Shown here: one piece after another, positions 54,407-64,000 of the stretch
Position numbering within the stretch: position 1 is the stretch's first letter
Layout of the letters: each line of letters opens with the position of its first letter
Source: Phymorhynchus buccinoides
Lineage: Eukaryota; Mollusca; Gastropoda; Neogastropoda; Raphitomidae
Reading direction: 5' to 3'
Assembly (NCBI GenBank): GCA_017654935.2
Contig: CM065713.1
Location: 11,982,555-12,046,554 of the forward strand
Length of the DNA: 64,000 nt
The notes under the pieces: generated by a model
The model's input: the letters and a program-made list of their open reading frames with translations, nothing else
Told to the model about the DNA's origin: nothing
Databases searched by the model: none
Made by a program: the position numbers and the translations under genes

Positions 54407-55488
54407 CAGTGGTACCCCTCTAATAAGACCTTGAAAGTGCGGTGAAAAAAAAGTCTTATCTGAGGGGTGGTCTTATTAGAGAACCAAGCATGTGACATCT
54501 TAGTACAGAGTACAGAACTAAGCAAGCATCGTGGAAAAAATGAAATAAAACACTTTTTAACACTGTTGATGAATACTAGTGTAATTTTATTGAACACACG
54601 AGAAGAACTGAGAAATCCACAAAGTATAATAAATTACTGTAGAACAAGTACATTTACAAACAAAATATTCTGTGGTGTCTTTTTCCTTTTCTGTCTGGGA
54701 GGAGATGCAGTTAATCATTTAGCGAGAAACTGGGTGATTGTGGGCTGACATTTCGTCTGTTTTAGTCTGAACTTCTGAATGTCAGTCTTAATGGAGAGAA
54801 GGTGGTCCACTCAAGAGCTACACAGAGCGCCTATTCCTGGATTAATTTTCCAGTCACTGGAATGTTGCGTGATCTTGCATCACAAAACCAGTCCCAAACT
54901 TTCTCGTCGATGACCATGGTTTCTGTTTTCCTTACTTTCGCTAGTTTCCTGCCCCCACACTCGCCACTTTCCCATCGTGATTTAATCGACTCCTTATCCT
55001 TGATTATGTTTTGGATCTGTGTTTTGCCGACACTGAGCGAGTTCGCAATTGCGATCGCAGTCTCCCCTTTCTCACTTCTTTCCACAACACGGACGCGTTC
55101 TTCCAATGTCAATTGTTTTCTTTTCCGAGTCGCCATGTTGATCACTGACTTGAAGAAGAACAGAGAGTAGCGGGCCCTTCTACAAGTCGCATGAGTACAC
55201 GGGGCGTAACTCTCCAAGCAAAAGTTAGGGGGCGCGCTTCCAATGGAAATTCCATGTTTACATTTCTGACTACTTTTCATTGAGAGATCGATTTGCACGA
55301 AACTGACTGCAAAAAGATAAGATTGTGGTCGCATCTCAACCCCTGAAATCGGGTCGTAAGTCGGAACTCAGGAAAAGTCATATTTGCGGCATAGGATATA
55401 TAGTGGAATGTGTTCGGGAGGGAAAAAAAATCAGTCGTATGTGAGGAGAAGTCGCATTTCCGAGCGTCTTATTAGAGGGGTACCACTG
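54407..55488 (-). mobile_element. Tigger-like element with TA duplication and known empty site
   Basis: Ends CAGTGGTACCCCTCTAATAA and TTATTAGAGGGGTACCACTG, with TA on both sides. The duplicated intron block at about 55887-55905 shows the uninterrupted site aagctatttgaatc. The 1.08-kb element carries only the first part of a transposase on the minus strand, so it is an internally deleted copy that needs an enzyme made elsewhere. Confidence 0.92.
54831..55136 (-). CDS. Truncated Tigger/pogo transposase, CENP-B-type DNA-binding part
   Basis: 101-residue open frame starting MATRKRKQLTLEERVRVV. Residues about 1-50 form the CENP-B N-terminal helix-turn-helix (ERSEKGETAIAIANSLSV, GKTQIQNIIK). Residues about 80-101 begin the second DNA-binding domain (VWDWFCDARSRNIPVTG) and stop at once after LIQE. 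The DDE catalytic domain is absent; full Tigger transposases are about five times longer. I chose this Met because homologues start about ten residues before LTLEE; an in-frame upstream extension exists but looks non-coding. The surviving frame could make a DNA-binding fragment. Confidence 0.7.
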   Translation of the reverse strand: MATRKRKQLTLEERVRVVERSEKGETAIAIANSLSVGKTQIQNIIKDKESIKSRWESGECGGRKLAKVRKTETMVIDEKVWDWFCDARSRNIPVTGKLIQE

Positions 55489-55524
55489 TATTTGAATCAA
55501 ATTAAGTATTCTAGTATATAAAGT

Positions 55525-55628
<104 letters not shown>

Positions 55629-55668
55629 AACACACACACACACACACAATACACTCAGCACATATATA

Positions 55669-55714
<46 letters not shown>

Positions 55715-55946
55715 CAGACACAGACAGACACTGGACCCTTTTTAATGTCATTAACACTGGGTTCTCATGACATGGGGGAAGCATCATTTTCATTGCAAAA
55801 CATTGGAGAACGAAAATAATAATAGAATATTTGAAATAAAGGGAACTAAAAAGAACAAACTTATTTGCAAATCAATTTCAAATTTAAGCTATTTGAATCA
55901 AATTAAGTATTCTAGTATATAAAGTTCTCTCACACACACACACACA

Positions 55947-56067
<121 letters not shown>

Positions 56068-56435
56068 CTCACACACACACACATACTACACATATATATA
56101 AGACGAAACAGCTGTCTTTGCATAGGCACTGTCTATCCCCCCCATTGGGAGAAAAAGTAAATCAGCACATTATTTTATTTTCTTCTTTTCAGAACACAAA
56201 ACAAATCGTAAAGTTAAAGTTAAAGTAATTGAGTTTGTTTCTTAGGTTCACAAAACATACATTGGATACAAAAAAGTTTGATCCAAGCAAATTATATATA
56301 TATACATGAGGAAAGTTTAATGGTGTGGTTGTTTTTTCTTCTTCAAGAGAGAGAGATCGTACATAGAGAGAGAGAGAAATTCAAATTCAAATTCAAATGG
56401 TTTAATGTACATAGGCCTTGGACCCTTATACATAC

Positions 56436-56483
<48 letters not shown>

Positions 56484-56485
<2 letters not shown>

Positions 56486-56595
56486 CAAGCCCAGTGGAGC
56501 TCGAATAAAGACTGTCCTCGTTCCAAGCCCAGGTCAAAAAGTGTGAGCTCGCAGATAAAGACTGAGAGGGGGGGGGGGGGGGGGGGGGGGGGTAG
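56484..56595 (+). repeat. Decayed copies of the 54065-54184 exon end, and a poly-G run
   Basis: gttccaagcccagtggagct and, 30 bp later, gttccaagcccaggtcaaaa, agtgtgagctcgcag, ataaagac repeat the exon end (TTCCAAGCCCAGGTCAAAAA, CTGGAGCTCGCAG) and its intron start. The donor GT has become AT in the longer copy and the frame is shifted. They are 2.3 kb downstream of the exon, beyond the duplicated intron block. A run of about 24 G follows. Confidence 0.85.
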
Positions 56596-56950
56596 AGAGA
56601 GAAGAGAAAAGTTGAATCTGTTGACCGTGACACCATTTTTTGTTTTATTGTTCTAATTGAAGTGTATTATTTGATATCTGCCCCCCAAACGAATAAATAA
56701 ACCAGTACAGAAATAAATAAATAAATAAATAAACAAGAAAAACACACACCTAGGAATGGACTATTTTTTCCCACACTGTATAAATGAATAAATAAAATCA
56801 GAAATAACTAGAAACGGACCTTTTTTTTCCCCACCGCATAAAATTATACTCTTATTATTTCTAGTCCATAATTATATTTCAATTATTATGTTTTTGTCCA
56901 AAATGCTTTGGGAAAGCTTCACGAAGAATCACTCAACCTAGTCTTTGACA
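56596..56950. other. AT-rich intron, nothing recognised
   Basis: Contains (aaat)n at 56715-56740 and a diverged tandem pair (gaatggactattttttccca / gaaacggaccttttttttcc). No other feature. Confidence 0.5.
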
Positions 56951-57278
56951 CCCCCCTGTGGGGATACCGGGGGGGTCTTTTGTATAAATAGTTCCCCCAC
57001 CTTCTGGAAGTTCTGTGCTTGTAACTTCCTCTAATCTGTCACTCTTTTTGACTCTGCCTTTTCCCTTTGCTTACTGTCATCTACTATCTTTCTGCCTAAA
57101 CCGGTCCATTCTCCTGCCTTTTTTTCACGAAAAACTTTCAAAAAGATTTCCTCCTCTAGCCGAAGTCGGACTTGCTGGGCCCTGACTATTTCTTAGTTAG
57201 GCGCATAACGGCAGCATGACGCATCTGCGCTCATAATTGACATGAAACTGTCTGAGCGATCGAAGAAGAAGAAGAAAG
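56951..57278 (+). mobile_element. SINE-like repeat L, full copy
   Basis: Same layout as 42385-42712, with ccctgtggggataccggggg at the start, ggcgcataacggcagcatga near the end, and gcgatcgaagaagaagaa as tail. The two copies are close to identical, which suggests recent spread. Confidence 0.78.
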
Positions 57279-57329
57279 TCTTTGACATTTGTCAGAATGT
57301 TGATATGTTTTGTGCGTGTTTTAGATATT

Positions 57330-57685
57330 GACCCTTGTTGGACCTTGACTGGTGGTTGTTGACATTGACCTCTTGTGTGACCTTGACCTCTGAACCTTGA
57401 CCTTGTGCAGACAGAATTGAGTATAAATGAAACACCCTTTGCTATAACTCTATCCATGAAGCTGCTCCATCTTACCTCTGCGACAATATTTCCATCTATA
57501 CGCCAGCTCGCACTTTACGTTCAGTTTCTGACCCTCTGTCTCTCCAGATCCCTAGGTATAAACTTTCAACTGTTGGTCGTCCGCTCTTTTGCTATCTCAG
57601 GACCGACATCTTGGAACAAACTTCCTCTTTCCCTCCGTCAGCGACCGACCCTCTCTGCTTTCAAAGCTAACCTCAATACCCACCT

Positions 57686-57728
<43 letters not shown>

Positions 57729-57965
57729 ATCATTTAAGCTCTGTTCTCTTCTCTCTTTAGGTCTGCTATATTCCATTTATGTTAATCCGTGTGTGTTCCG
57801 CTTTGTATTGCGTTTTTGTGTGAATGCGTTATGAATGCTAACGTGTGTGTGTGTGTGTGTGCGCTTTGATTTGATTTCTATCAAGATTCGGCGCCGTATG
57901 AATACTGTATGTTGTTGTTGTTGATGATTGTTGACCTTGACCTCTGAACCTTGACCTTTGTGCAG
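57330..57965. repeat. Duplicated acceptor region split by a LINE fragment
   Basis: 57355-57411 (gaccttgacctctgaacctt, gaccttgtgcag) and 57922-57965 (gaccttgacctctgaacctt, gacctttgtgcag) are copies of the sequence before the acceptor of the 57966 exon. The first is a decoy acceptor followed by non-coding sequence. The LINE fragment of 57441-57915 lies between them. Confidence 0.85.
57441..57915 (+). mobile_element. LINE 3' end with poly-C expansion
   Basis: The plus frame reads YLCDNISIYTPARTLRSVSD, then FAISGPTSWNKLPLSLRQ, RPTLSAFKANLNTHL, the LINE C-terminal pattern W-N-x-LP...FK..L.THL with a frame change in the first half. A run of about 42 C (57687-57728) interrupts the tail, which ends in gattcggcgccgtatgaata, ctg and (TTG)n. 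It is 5'-truncated and inactive. Confidence 0.82.
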
Positions 57966-58091
57966 CTGTCGGTGGAGGGCAGCCTTGACCTTGAAGTGGG
58001 CTACTACAACGAGAAACTGGCCGTGTGGGAACCGCTGATAGAGCCCGTGTTTGAGGAGGGGAGGCAGCGAAGATGGCAGATAAACTTGGAG
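57966..58091 (+). CDS. VPS13: VPS13 exon, YYNEKLAVWEPLIEP
   Basis: 126-nt exon with acceptor gacctttgtgcag and donor gtatga, phase 0 at both ends. It reads LSVEGSLDLEVGYYNEKLAV, WEPLIEPVFEEGRQRRWQIN, LE. The motif HYYNE...VWEPL[IL]EP followed by a Trp-containing strand is nearly invariant in VPS13A and VPS13C. It follows directly on the KNWSS end of the previous exon, as in the human protein. Confidence 0.96.
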
Positions 58092-58806
58092 GTATGAGAG
58101 AGAGAGAGAGAGAGAGACAGGGAGAGAGAGACAGAGAGAGGGAGAGAGAGAGAGACAGAGAGGGAGAGAGAGAGAGACAGAGAGGGAGAGACAGAGAGGG
58201 AGAGAGAGAGAGAGAGAGGGAGAGAGACAGAGAGGGAGAGACAGAGAGGAGAGAGAATCAATGACAGAGAGAGAGGGAGAGGGAGAGAGTCAGTGACAGA
58301 GAGAGTCGATGAGAGAGGGAAGGGGATGAGGGGAGTGTGAGATAAATAAAAAAAAACGTCAAAAAAATGTCTGTCGTTGTAAGATGTTTACCCCACGCTA
58401 AATTTCTCTTCCTTTTGTTTTGTTTATACAGAAAACTGAAACAGACTGCAACGTCACTGGAACATACAACAAACAAACAACTACACGACAAGTGTAAAGT
58501 GACGTTATTTTATTCACAAGAGACAAAACAAAACTACAGGTTCAGAAGAACGAGGGAGGGGAGGGAGAGGGGACCAGGGGAGTGTGAGAGAAATACAAAA
58601 ATCGTCACAAAAATGTTGCCATAAGATGTTTAACCCGCGCTAAATTTCTTTTGGTTTTGTTGTTTATACAGGTTCAGAAGAACGAGGACACCCTGGGAGG
58701 GGGAGGGGATGAGGGGAGTGTGAGAGAAATAAAAAAAATTGTCACAAAAATGTCTGTCGCCATAAGATGTTTAACATGCACTACATTTCTCTTCTTTCTC
58801 TCACAG
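58092..58806 (+). repeat. (GA)n and tandem copies of the next exon's acceptor and start
   Basis: After about 200 bp of (GA)n come units of about 125-135 bp holding ggaggggatgaggggagtgt, gagagaaataaa, gtctgtcgccataagatgtt and ctaaatttct...tttatacag, then gttcagaagaacgagg. They start at about 58317, 58553 and 58690. Each repeats the first third of the true exon at 58807 together with its acceptor. The copied exon starts run into stops or lose frame. The first unit is split by the fold-back element relative at 58431-58538. Confidence 0.88.
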
Positions 58807-58980
58807 GTTCAGAAGAACGAGGACGCCCTGGGAGGGGGAGGGGACGAGGGCAGTTTCGGGGATGAGGACAATCAGATGATCATTCTGCCGTCAAAGATGG
58901 TGATCAACGTCACATCCAACGACGCTCTGCAGGTGTCACTGACCAAGGCTTGTCTGGAGGTGCTCAACAACTTGGGAAAG
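58807..58980 (+). CDS. VPS13: VPS13 exon, VSLTKACLEVLNNLGK
   Basis: 174-nt exon with acceptor tttctctcacag and donor gtggga, phase 0 at both ends. It reads VQKNEDALGGGGDEGSFGDE, then DNQMIILPSKMVINVTSN, DALQVSLTKACLEVLNNLGK. The second half matches VPS13A (I-S-x-x-x-x-LNITLSK-C-x-x-x-LNNL-x-K). The Gly/Asp-rich first third is a variable linker, and its GGGGDEG part coincides with the duplicated acceptor-side unit. I prefer this acceptor because only here is the frame open to the end. Confidence 0.93.
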
Positions 58981-59080
58981 GTGGGACATTTGTTTTCAGT
59001 TGGTTACGTTATCATCGTTGTCATTGTCAACATCATCATCATCCTCCTCCTCATCATCAACATCATCATCATCACCTCAC

Positions 59081-60040
59081 TTCCAACGACGCTCTGCAGG
59101 TGTCTCTGACCAAGGCTTGTCTGGAAGTGCTCATTAACTTGGGAAAGGTGGGACATTTATTTTCAGTTGGTTACATCATTATCGTTGTCATTGTCAAACA
59201 TCCTCCTCCTCCTCCTCCTCCTCCTCCTCCTCATCATCATCATCACTTCCAACGACGCTCTGCAGGTGTCACTGACCAAGGCTTGTCTGGAAGTGCTCAT
59301 TAACTTGGGAAAGGTGGGACATTTATTTTCAGTTAGTTACATTATCATCGTGTCATTGTCAACATCCTCCTCCTCATCCTCCTCCTCCTCCTCCTCATCA
59401 ATCATCACTTCCAACGACGCTCTGCAGGTGTCTCTGACCCAAGGCTTGTCTGGAAGTGCTCATTAACTTGGGAAAGGTGGGACATTTATTTTCAGTTAGT
59501 TACATTATCATCGTGTCATTGTCAACATCCTCGTCCTCCTCCTCCTCATCATCATCATCATCATCATCACTTCCAACGACGCTCTGCAGGTGTCACTGAC
59601 CAAGGCTTGTCTGGAAGTGCTCATTAACTTGGGAAAGGTGGGACATTTGTTATTCATTAGTTACATTATCATGGTAACATTGTCAACATTGTAATCATCA
59701 TCATCATCATCAATGTTCATTTGAATGACGCTTTACAAGTTTCACAGACCCAAGGCTTGTATGGAAGTCCTCAACAACTTGGGAAACATCATTATCGTGT
59801 CATTTTCATCATCATCATCATCATCATCAGTCCATCATCATCATCATCATCATGAATGTTCATACGCTTTACAAGTTTCACAGACCCAAGGCTTGTTTGG
59901 AAGTCCTCAACAACTTCGGAAACGTAGGAATCTGTTATTCATAACATTTTTGGTAACATTGTTTGTATATAAAGATCATCATCATCATCATTGTCATTAT
60001 GATCATGACTTGTCTGGAAGTCTTTTTCAATTTGGGAAAA
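59081..60040 (+). repeat. Tandem copies of the 58807-58980 exon end and donor, 4 good and 3 decayed units
   Basis: Copies of ttccaacgacgctctgcagg, tgtcactgaccaaggcttgt, ctggaagtgctcattaactt, gggaaag end at 59147, 59313, 59476 and 59637, each followed by gtgggacatttattttcagt and (TCC)n/(TCA)n. The third has an extra C that shifts frame. All four share ATT for AAC (VLINLGK), which the exon lacks, so they descend from one another. The distal copies at about 59722, 59864 and 60008 are decayed and keep the exon-like caacaac. Confidence 0.93.
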
Positions 60041-60844
60041 GTGGGATTTTATTTTCATCACAGCAGTAGTTGTTGCTGATTGCTATGTGTGTTTTCTGCT
60101 CATGTTATTGGATTTTTTGTTTGTGGCTCAAGCCACAAACCTATAACTCACTTTGTCGGTCTAAACGGTCCAAAATTGTCGCACATATTGACAAAATTGT
60201 GGCACATATTCAAAAGAGAAAAAAAGCGATGGGCATAAATGAATATTTTTTGTCATATCTACAGTCCTTAGGTATGGAAAGAATTGTATACTGAACAGAG
60301 CACATGAATCTTCATTTTAAAGCGTACAAAATAATAAACATACGTAATACACACTGCAACAGACACGACGAGTATGCGGTGCTTCTTTCGATGAGTATAA
60401 GTAGGATAAATAGTTTTAAATGTTTTCCAAAAGATATAAAAAGTTACGAAATGGTGCAGAGATAACATTCTGGTTTACAGATTAAAATTATTGAAAAGCC
60501 AGGGGAGGCGACTCAGTGTATGTAATGATTGGAGTGGTAAAAATAGACCACACTTCAAATCGAGGCTGCTCTTTAAAATGATGTTTCGTTTTCAATTGTC
60601 GCACGCCACAAACGATTGCGAATCCGCGCTTGTTGTTTCATGTTTTTATTCCATTTCTATTATATGTAAAGCACCCTGTAGCCTACATAGTAGGATGGGC
60701 GCTTTAATATACAATTTCCTCATTATTATTATTTACTATTATTATTATTATCATCATCTTTTATTATTGTCGGCGTTGTTGTCTTCATCAAAATCATCTT
60801 CATCAAAATGGTTGATCAAAACGTCATTTCCAACGACGCTTTAC
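60041..60844. mobile_element. Dispersed repeat V, copy 1, and LINE-type tail
   Basis: From tttgtttgtggctcaagcca, caaacctataac at 60118 to about 60620, shared with 63632-64000 (agcgtacaaaataata, cgatgagtataagtaggata, ccaggggaggcgactca). A palindromic gtggctcaagccac marks the start. 60655-60770 has a short-hairpin and (TTA)n tail of LINE type. At about 60825-60850 a 25-bp scrap of the VPS13 58807 exon copy (catttccaacgacgctttac) remains. Confidence 0.65.
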
Positions 60845-61062
60845 AAGGGTGTGAATGTAAATTTTGACCAAATGACAACTTTTTCGTTGCCACTGGGTTT
60901 AACGTGTGCTAAGTGTTTATCGTCTCATCCGAAAGACTTCCACATTCAGACCGTAAGGCCTAGTGCAGAATGAGAGAGAAAAAAATCCCCTGTGGGCTGT
61001 GCCCAGGTTCGAACTCGGGTTTATACGAACCCGTTACCTCTGTGCCACTCTACACTGATCGT
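60845..61062 (-). mobile_element. tRNA-derived SINE-like repeat W, reverse
   Basis: Read on the minus strand it starts agtgtagagtggcacagagg, taacgggttcg and has the B box-like gagttcgaacctgggc, then gattttttt...cattctgcactaggcc and cgttaaacccagtggcaacg. The A and B boxes suggest a tRNA-derived Pol III promoter. The body recurs at about 19010-19190. Confidence 0.65.
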
Positions 61063-62006
61063 TACTGTATTTTTCGGATCATTAGGCGCTGCTGTGTATA
61101 AGCTGAATAGAAACATCTGAGAAAAAGTAAAAGGCGCCCTCGTTTAAAAGGCACCTCACAAAACAAAGTCAAACTTTGAAGCCCGTATGCGTCCTGTAAA
61201 CGCTTACCGACCGCCATTACTGCTGTCATAAACGAGAGTTGGCTCCCCTTTCAAATAATCGAACTTCCGTTTGAGCTGCTTCCTGTTGTTGTATAAGCTG
61301 AATAGAAACATCTGAGAAAAAGTAAAAGGCGCCCTCGTTTAAAAGGCACCTCACAAAACAAAGTCAAACTTTGAAGCCCGTATGCGTCCTGTAAACGCTT
61401 ACTGACCGCCATTACTGCTGTCATAAACGAGAGTTGGCTCCCCTTTCGAATAATCGAACTTCCGTTTGAGCTGCTTCCTGTTGTTGTGTATAAGCTGAAT
61501 AGAAACATCTGAGAAAAAGTAAAAGGCGCCCTCGTTTATAAGGCACCTCACAAAAGAAAGTCAAACTTTGAAGCCCGTATGCGTCCTGTAGACGCTTACC
61601 GACCGCCATTACTGCTGTCATAAACGAGAGTTGGCTCCCTTTTCAAATAATCAAACTTCCGTTTGAGCTGCTTCCTGTTGTTGTGTTTGGACAATTCTTT
61701 GCGAAAACTGATAGAATTATGGCATTTTAAGCTCTACAACGATGCTTTTTACATCCAATGAAGGGTTATGGCATCTGTTGGACGGTATCTCGGACGATAA
61801 TAGGGATTTTGAAGCATTTTAACGCGAGTATTCGTCGTATCGGCGACTCGTTACCACTTTCGATGTTGTGACTCACAGTAGACTGTACTGAGCACGGCAA
61901 TCATTGCCTCTCTTCTCACGATTTTGTTCACTAATAGGGCGCCCTCGTTTATTAGGCGCATAGGTCGAAATTGGAGAAAAAAATATCGCCTTATAGTATA
62001 GCAACA
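61063..62006. mobile_element. MITE family S with internal triplication
   Basis: Starts tgtatttttcggatcattag and ends aaatatcgccttatagta. A block of about 190 bp (gctgaatagaaacatctgag, aaaaagtaaaaggcgccctc ... ttccgtttgagctgcttcct, gttgttgt) is present three times in tandem (about 61090, 61288, 61490). The rest follows the single-copy layout of 26061-26650. Confidence 0.8.
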
Positions 62007-62304
62007 ATAATAATAATAATTACAATTTATGTAGCGCTTATTCTCCTGACAGCGCTTCACAAAGAAGTTAAAAATCTGAGAAACCCCCCCAAAAAAAAAA
62101 CCCAACCCAAAACGCACTTGTCATAAGGAACAACCCCAAAATGAAATCAGATACGTGATGACTACATTTACGTCAACACCCCCCCCCCCCCCCCCCCCGC
62201 CCCTTTCACACTCCACTAGAATCCAAACCATTACAAATAGCGTTATAACCCGAAAATGACGGTAACTTTTTTTTTTTCCTTCTTCCTTCTTTTCCTTCCC
62301 TCAG
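62007..62304. other. LINE-type tail, poly-C run and intron end
   Basis: 62008-62065 has (aat)n with atgtagcgcttattctcctg, acagcgcttcac. A run of about 19 C is at 62180-62198. An MITE-like acccgaaaatgacggtaac word precedes the T-rich tract and acceptor of the next exon. Confidence 0.6.
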
Positions 62305-62427
62305 GCGTTCAACGATGCCTACAACCTGGTCCCCCTGGACCAGAAGAAGGAGGAGGTGGTGTCCCCTTACCTCTTCCAGAACCACACCGGGGTCGACATG
62401 GTCCTCAAGCTGGACCCCTCTTTTGAG
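62305..62427 (+). CDS. VPS13: VPS13 exon, AFNDAYNLVPLDQKKEEVVS
   Basis: 123-nt exon with acceptor cttccttccctcag and donor gtgggt, phase 0 at both ends. It reads AFNDAYNLVPLDQKKEEVVS, PYLFQNHTGVDMVLKLDPSF, E. VPS13A has the same arrangement after LNNLVK: AFTEA, a charged linker, then APFMILNSLGLTISV, which marks the start of the VAB-type adaptor-binding region. The next exon is outside the window. No copies of this exon are seen in the intron. Confidence 0.93.
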
Positions 62428-63208
62428 GTGGGTTTGGGTTTGTAATTCTCCGTCTGTCTGTCTGTCTGTCGGTCTGTCCGACTGTCTTTTGTCAATTTCC
62501 CCCACCTCAACGTCTTGAAGCATGGATGAGTGAAACCAACATGGCAGGAAAAGCAGGAATCCTGATTTTGGCTTTGTTACGTTTTTCAGGAAATCCTGAC
62601 TTTGCGATATGTTATCGAAGAATAATTACTCTGGAATGATGGGGGGGGGGGGGGGGGGGGGGGGGGAGATAAGTTTTATTGTTTAAATTTTTTTTTCTAA
62701 ACTGTTTCTAAATGAAATGAATCAGGGAAAGGAACTTCTCGTAATTAACTCCCTTTTTACCAAAGTTATTTATGGCACCGATTCGCCTAGAAAAGTGAAA
62801 GTAGTTGCCACAACGATACAGACCCAAGTTCATCCTTATATGCTTGGGTCTGTGCTGCTGTGGCAACTATTTTCACTTTGCTGTGCCATGAATAACTTTG
62901 GTAAAAAGGGGGGGCAATTGCTATCATGGAAGTTCAGCCTTTTAACGTCGCGTATCGGCTTTCGCCATGTACGACGTACGGGCTGAACAAACCAACCAGG
63001 GTATAAACAAAAAGTTATGTTCCTGAATCACTGTCTTAGCCAAAAGGCCGAGAAGCGATCAAATAACGTGTAATTTTTTGACATTTGTAGTAGAGTCACC
63101 CCTTTCCCAAAATGCATGATAGCAATCCGAAAGTGGTAACTTTCTGTCCATTAACACGTGATTTATAATGGTACCCCTTATTGTGAAGCATTTTTGGTAA
63201 GGGAGAAA
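62428..63208. mobile_element. Intron with poly-G run and an inverted repeat
   Basis: 62641-62667 is a run of about 27 G. 62751-62911 folds: tttttaccaaagttatttat, ggcac...agtgaaagtagttgccaca, then the reverse, around a loop at about 62828-62850. A longer flanking palindrome (ggcaattgctatcatgg / catgatagcaatcc) extends to about 63130. Likely a fold-back MITE. Confidence 0.7.
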
Positions 63209-64000
63209 GTGTTTTTCTATTTATTTATTTATTATTTATTTATACAGCGCTTCACCTTTAAGCTCTAAGCGCTTGACAATTGCACTAAAATGATTCATAT
63301 TAAAGACAACCCCTTACAATTAATAGAAAGACTACCCCACCCCCACCCCCCTATCCTTCACATTCTTACGCACACACAATTGCGCGCGCCATCTTCACCC
63401 TTTCCCTCCCCCTTCCCCTCCCCCCCCTTGGCGAGGCACACAAACTCCACACACACACACACATGTGCACACAAACAAAATATGTACATATTTAATCTAA
63501 ATATAGGTAAAATACATGTGGCATCATAAAATAACAATTTACAATCAGATTACAATAAACAAATCATATTTTACTGTGAACACATGGGTGCCCCTGCTTT
63601 CAGCATGTCCTCAAATGCAGGATTTTTTGTTGTTGTGGCTCAAGCCACAAACCTATAACCTCCACTTTGTCGGTCGGTCGGTCCTGTCGGCCTCTCGCGG
63701 CTACCCAAAATTGTCGCACTTCAAATCGACCGGCTACACTTCAAATTGAGGCCGCTCCTTTAAAATGATGCTATTTTAAAAGCGTACAAAATAATATATA
63801 TACGTTAAGTACAGACACTACAACAGAAACGACGATTATGCGGTGCTTCTTTTGATGAGTATAAGTAGGATACATAGTTGTAAAAATGTTTTCCAAAAGA
63901 TATAAAAAAAATTACGAAATTGTGCAGAGATAACATTCCGGTTTACATATTAAAAGTATTGAAATGCCAGGGGAGGTGACTCATGATTGGAGTGGTAAAT
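63209..64000. mobile_element. LINE-type tail, CA tract and dispersed repeat V copy 2
   Basis: 63215-63290 has (ttta)n with tacagcgcttcacctttaag, ctctaagcgcttgac. 63420-63475 is CA-rich. From 63632 (gtggctcaagccacaaacct) to the window edge runs the second copy of repeat V, closely matching 60118-60560. Confidence 0.7.

Overview
This is a repeat-rich animal genomic window. The evidence is split coding exons with GT-AG introns of several kilobases, a 500-N scaffold gap at 27634-28133, and very dense miniature inverted-repeat elements, SINE-like repeats and LINE tails. There is no bacterial or viral gene organisation. A lophotrochozoan, probably a mollusc, fits the repeat content and the protein, but this is an inference and not established.

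The only gene I can support well is VPS13 of the A/C type, a very large bridge-like lipid-transfer protein at membrane contact sites. Seven consecutive exons lie on the minus strand left of the gap (22419-22496, 18661-18757, 14922-15026, 14199-14257, 11788-11940, 9088-9166, 365-449). They join in perfect phase into about 218 residues of the N-terminal part. Seven more consecutive exons lie on the plus strand right of the gap (39589-39685, 42258-42343, a 12-nt microexon 44088-44099, 54065-54184, 57966-58091, 58807-58980, 62305-62427). They join into 246 residues from the middle of the protein. The two halves point in opposite directions with the N-run between them. Flipping the left contig in place would give one collinear gene, so a mis-oriented contig is the simplest explanation.

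The striking pattern is in the introns. At least seven of the fourteen exons are followed by tandem or decayed copies of their own 3' end plus the splice donor, each unit joined to a simple repeat. Two exons also have copied acceptor sides. Proximal copies tend to keep the donor GT and distal ones tend to lose it. One copy (83-143) could still be a frame-preserving alternative exon.

Layout: 1-500 exon with exon-end copies; 0.9-3.0 kb 35-bp satellite; 3.1-3.9 kb SINE-like pieces; 3.9-6.3 kb 47-bp minisatellite split by a pogo-like MITE; 6.4-7.7 kb MITEs; 8.0-11.9 kb two exons with exon-derived arrays; 12-17 kb MITEs, two exons, a 34-bp satellite and a LINE 3' end; 17-22.5 kb exon-derived arrays, MITEs and two exons; 22.5-27.6 kb LINE tail, SINEs and triple-nested MITEs; gap; 28.1-39.2 kb one unassigned exon, a 67-bp satellite inside a MITE, and a tetranucleotide array; 39.6-44.1 kb three exons; 44.1-53.6 kb nested MITEs; 53.6-62.4 kb four exons with their copies and a Tigger-like element; 62.5-64 kb repeats.

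A second theme is that several long satellites grew inside MITEs. In four places a tandem sister copy preserves the empty target site of a transposon, which fixes its target duplication (TA, TTAA or 6 bp).
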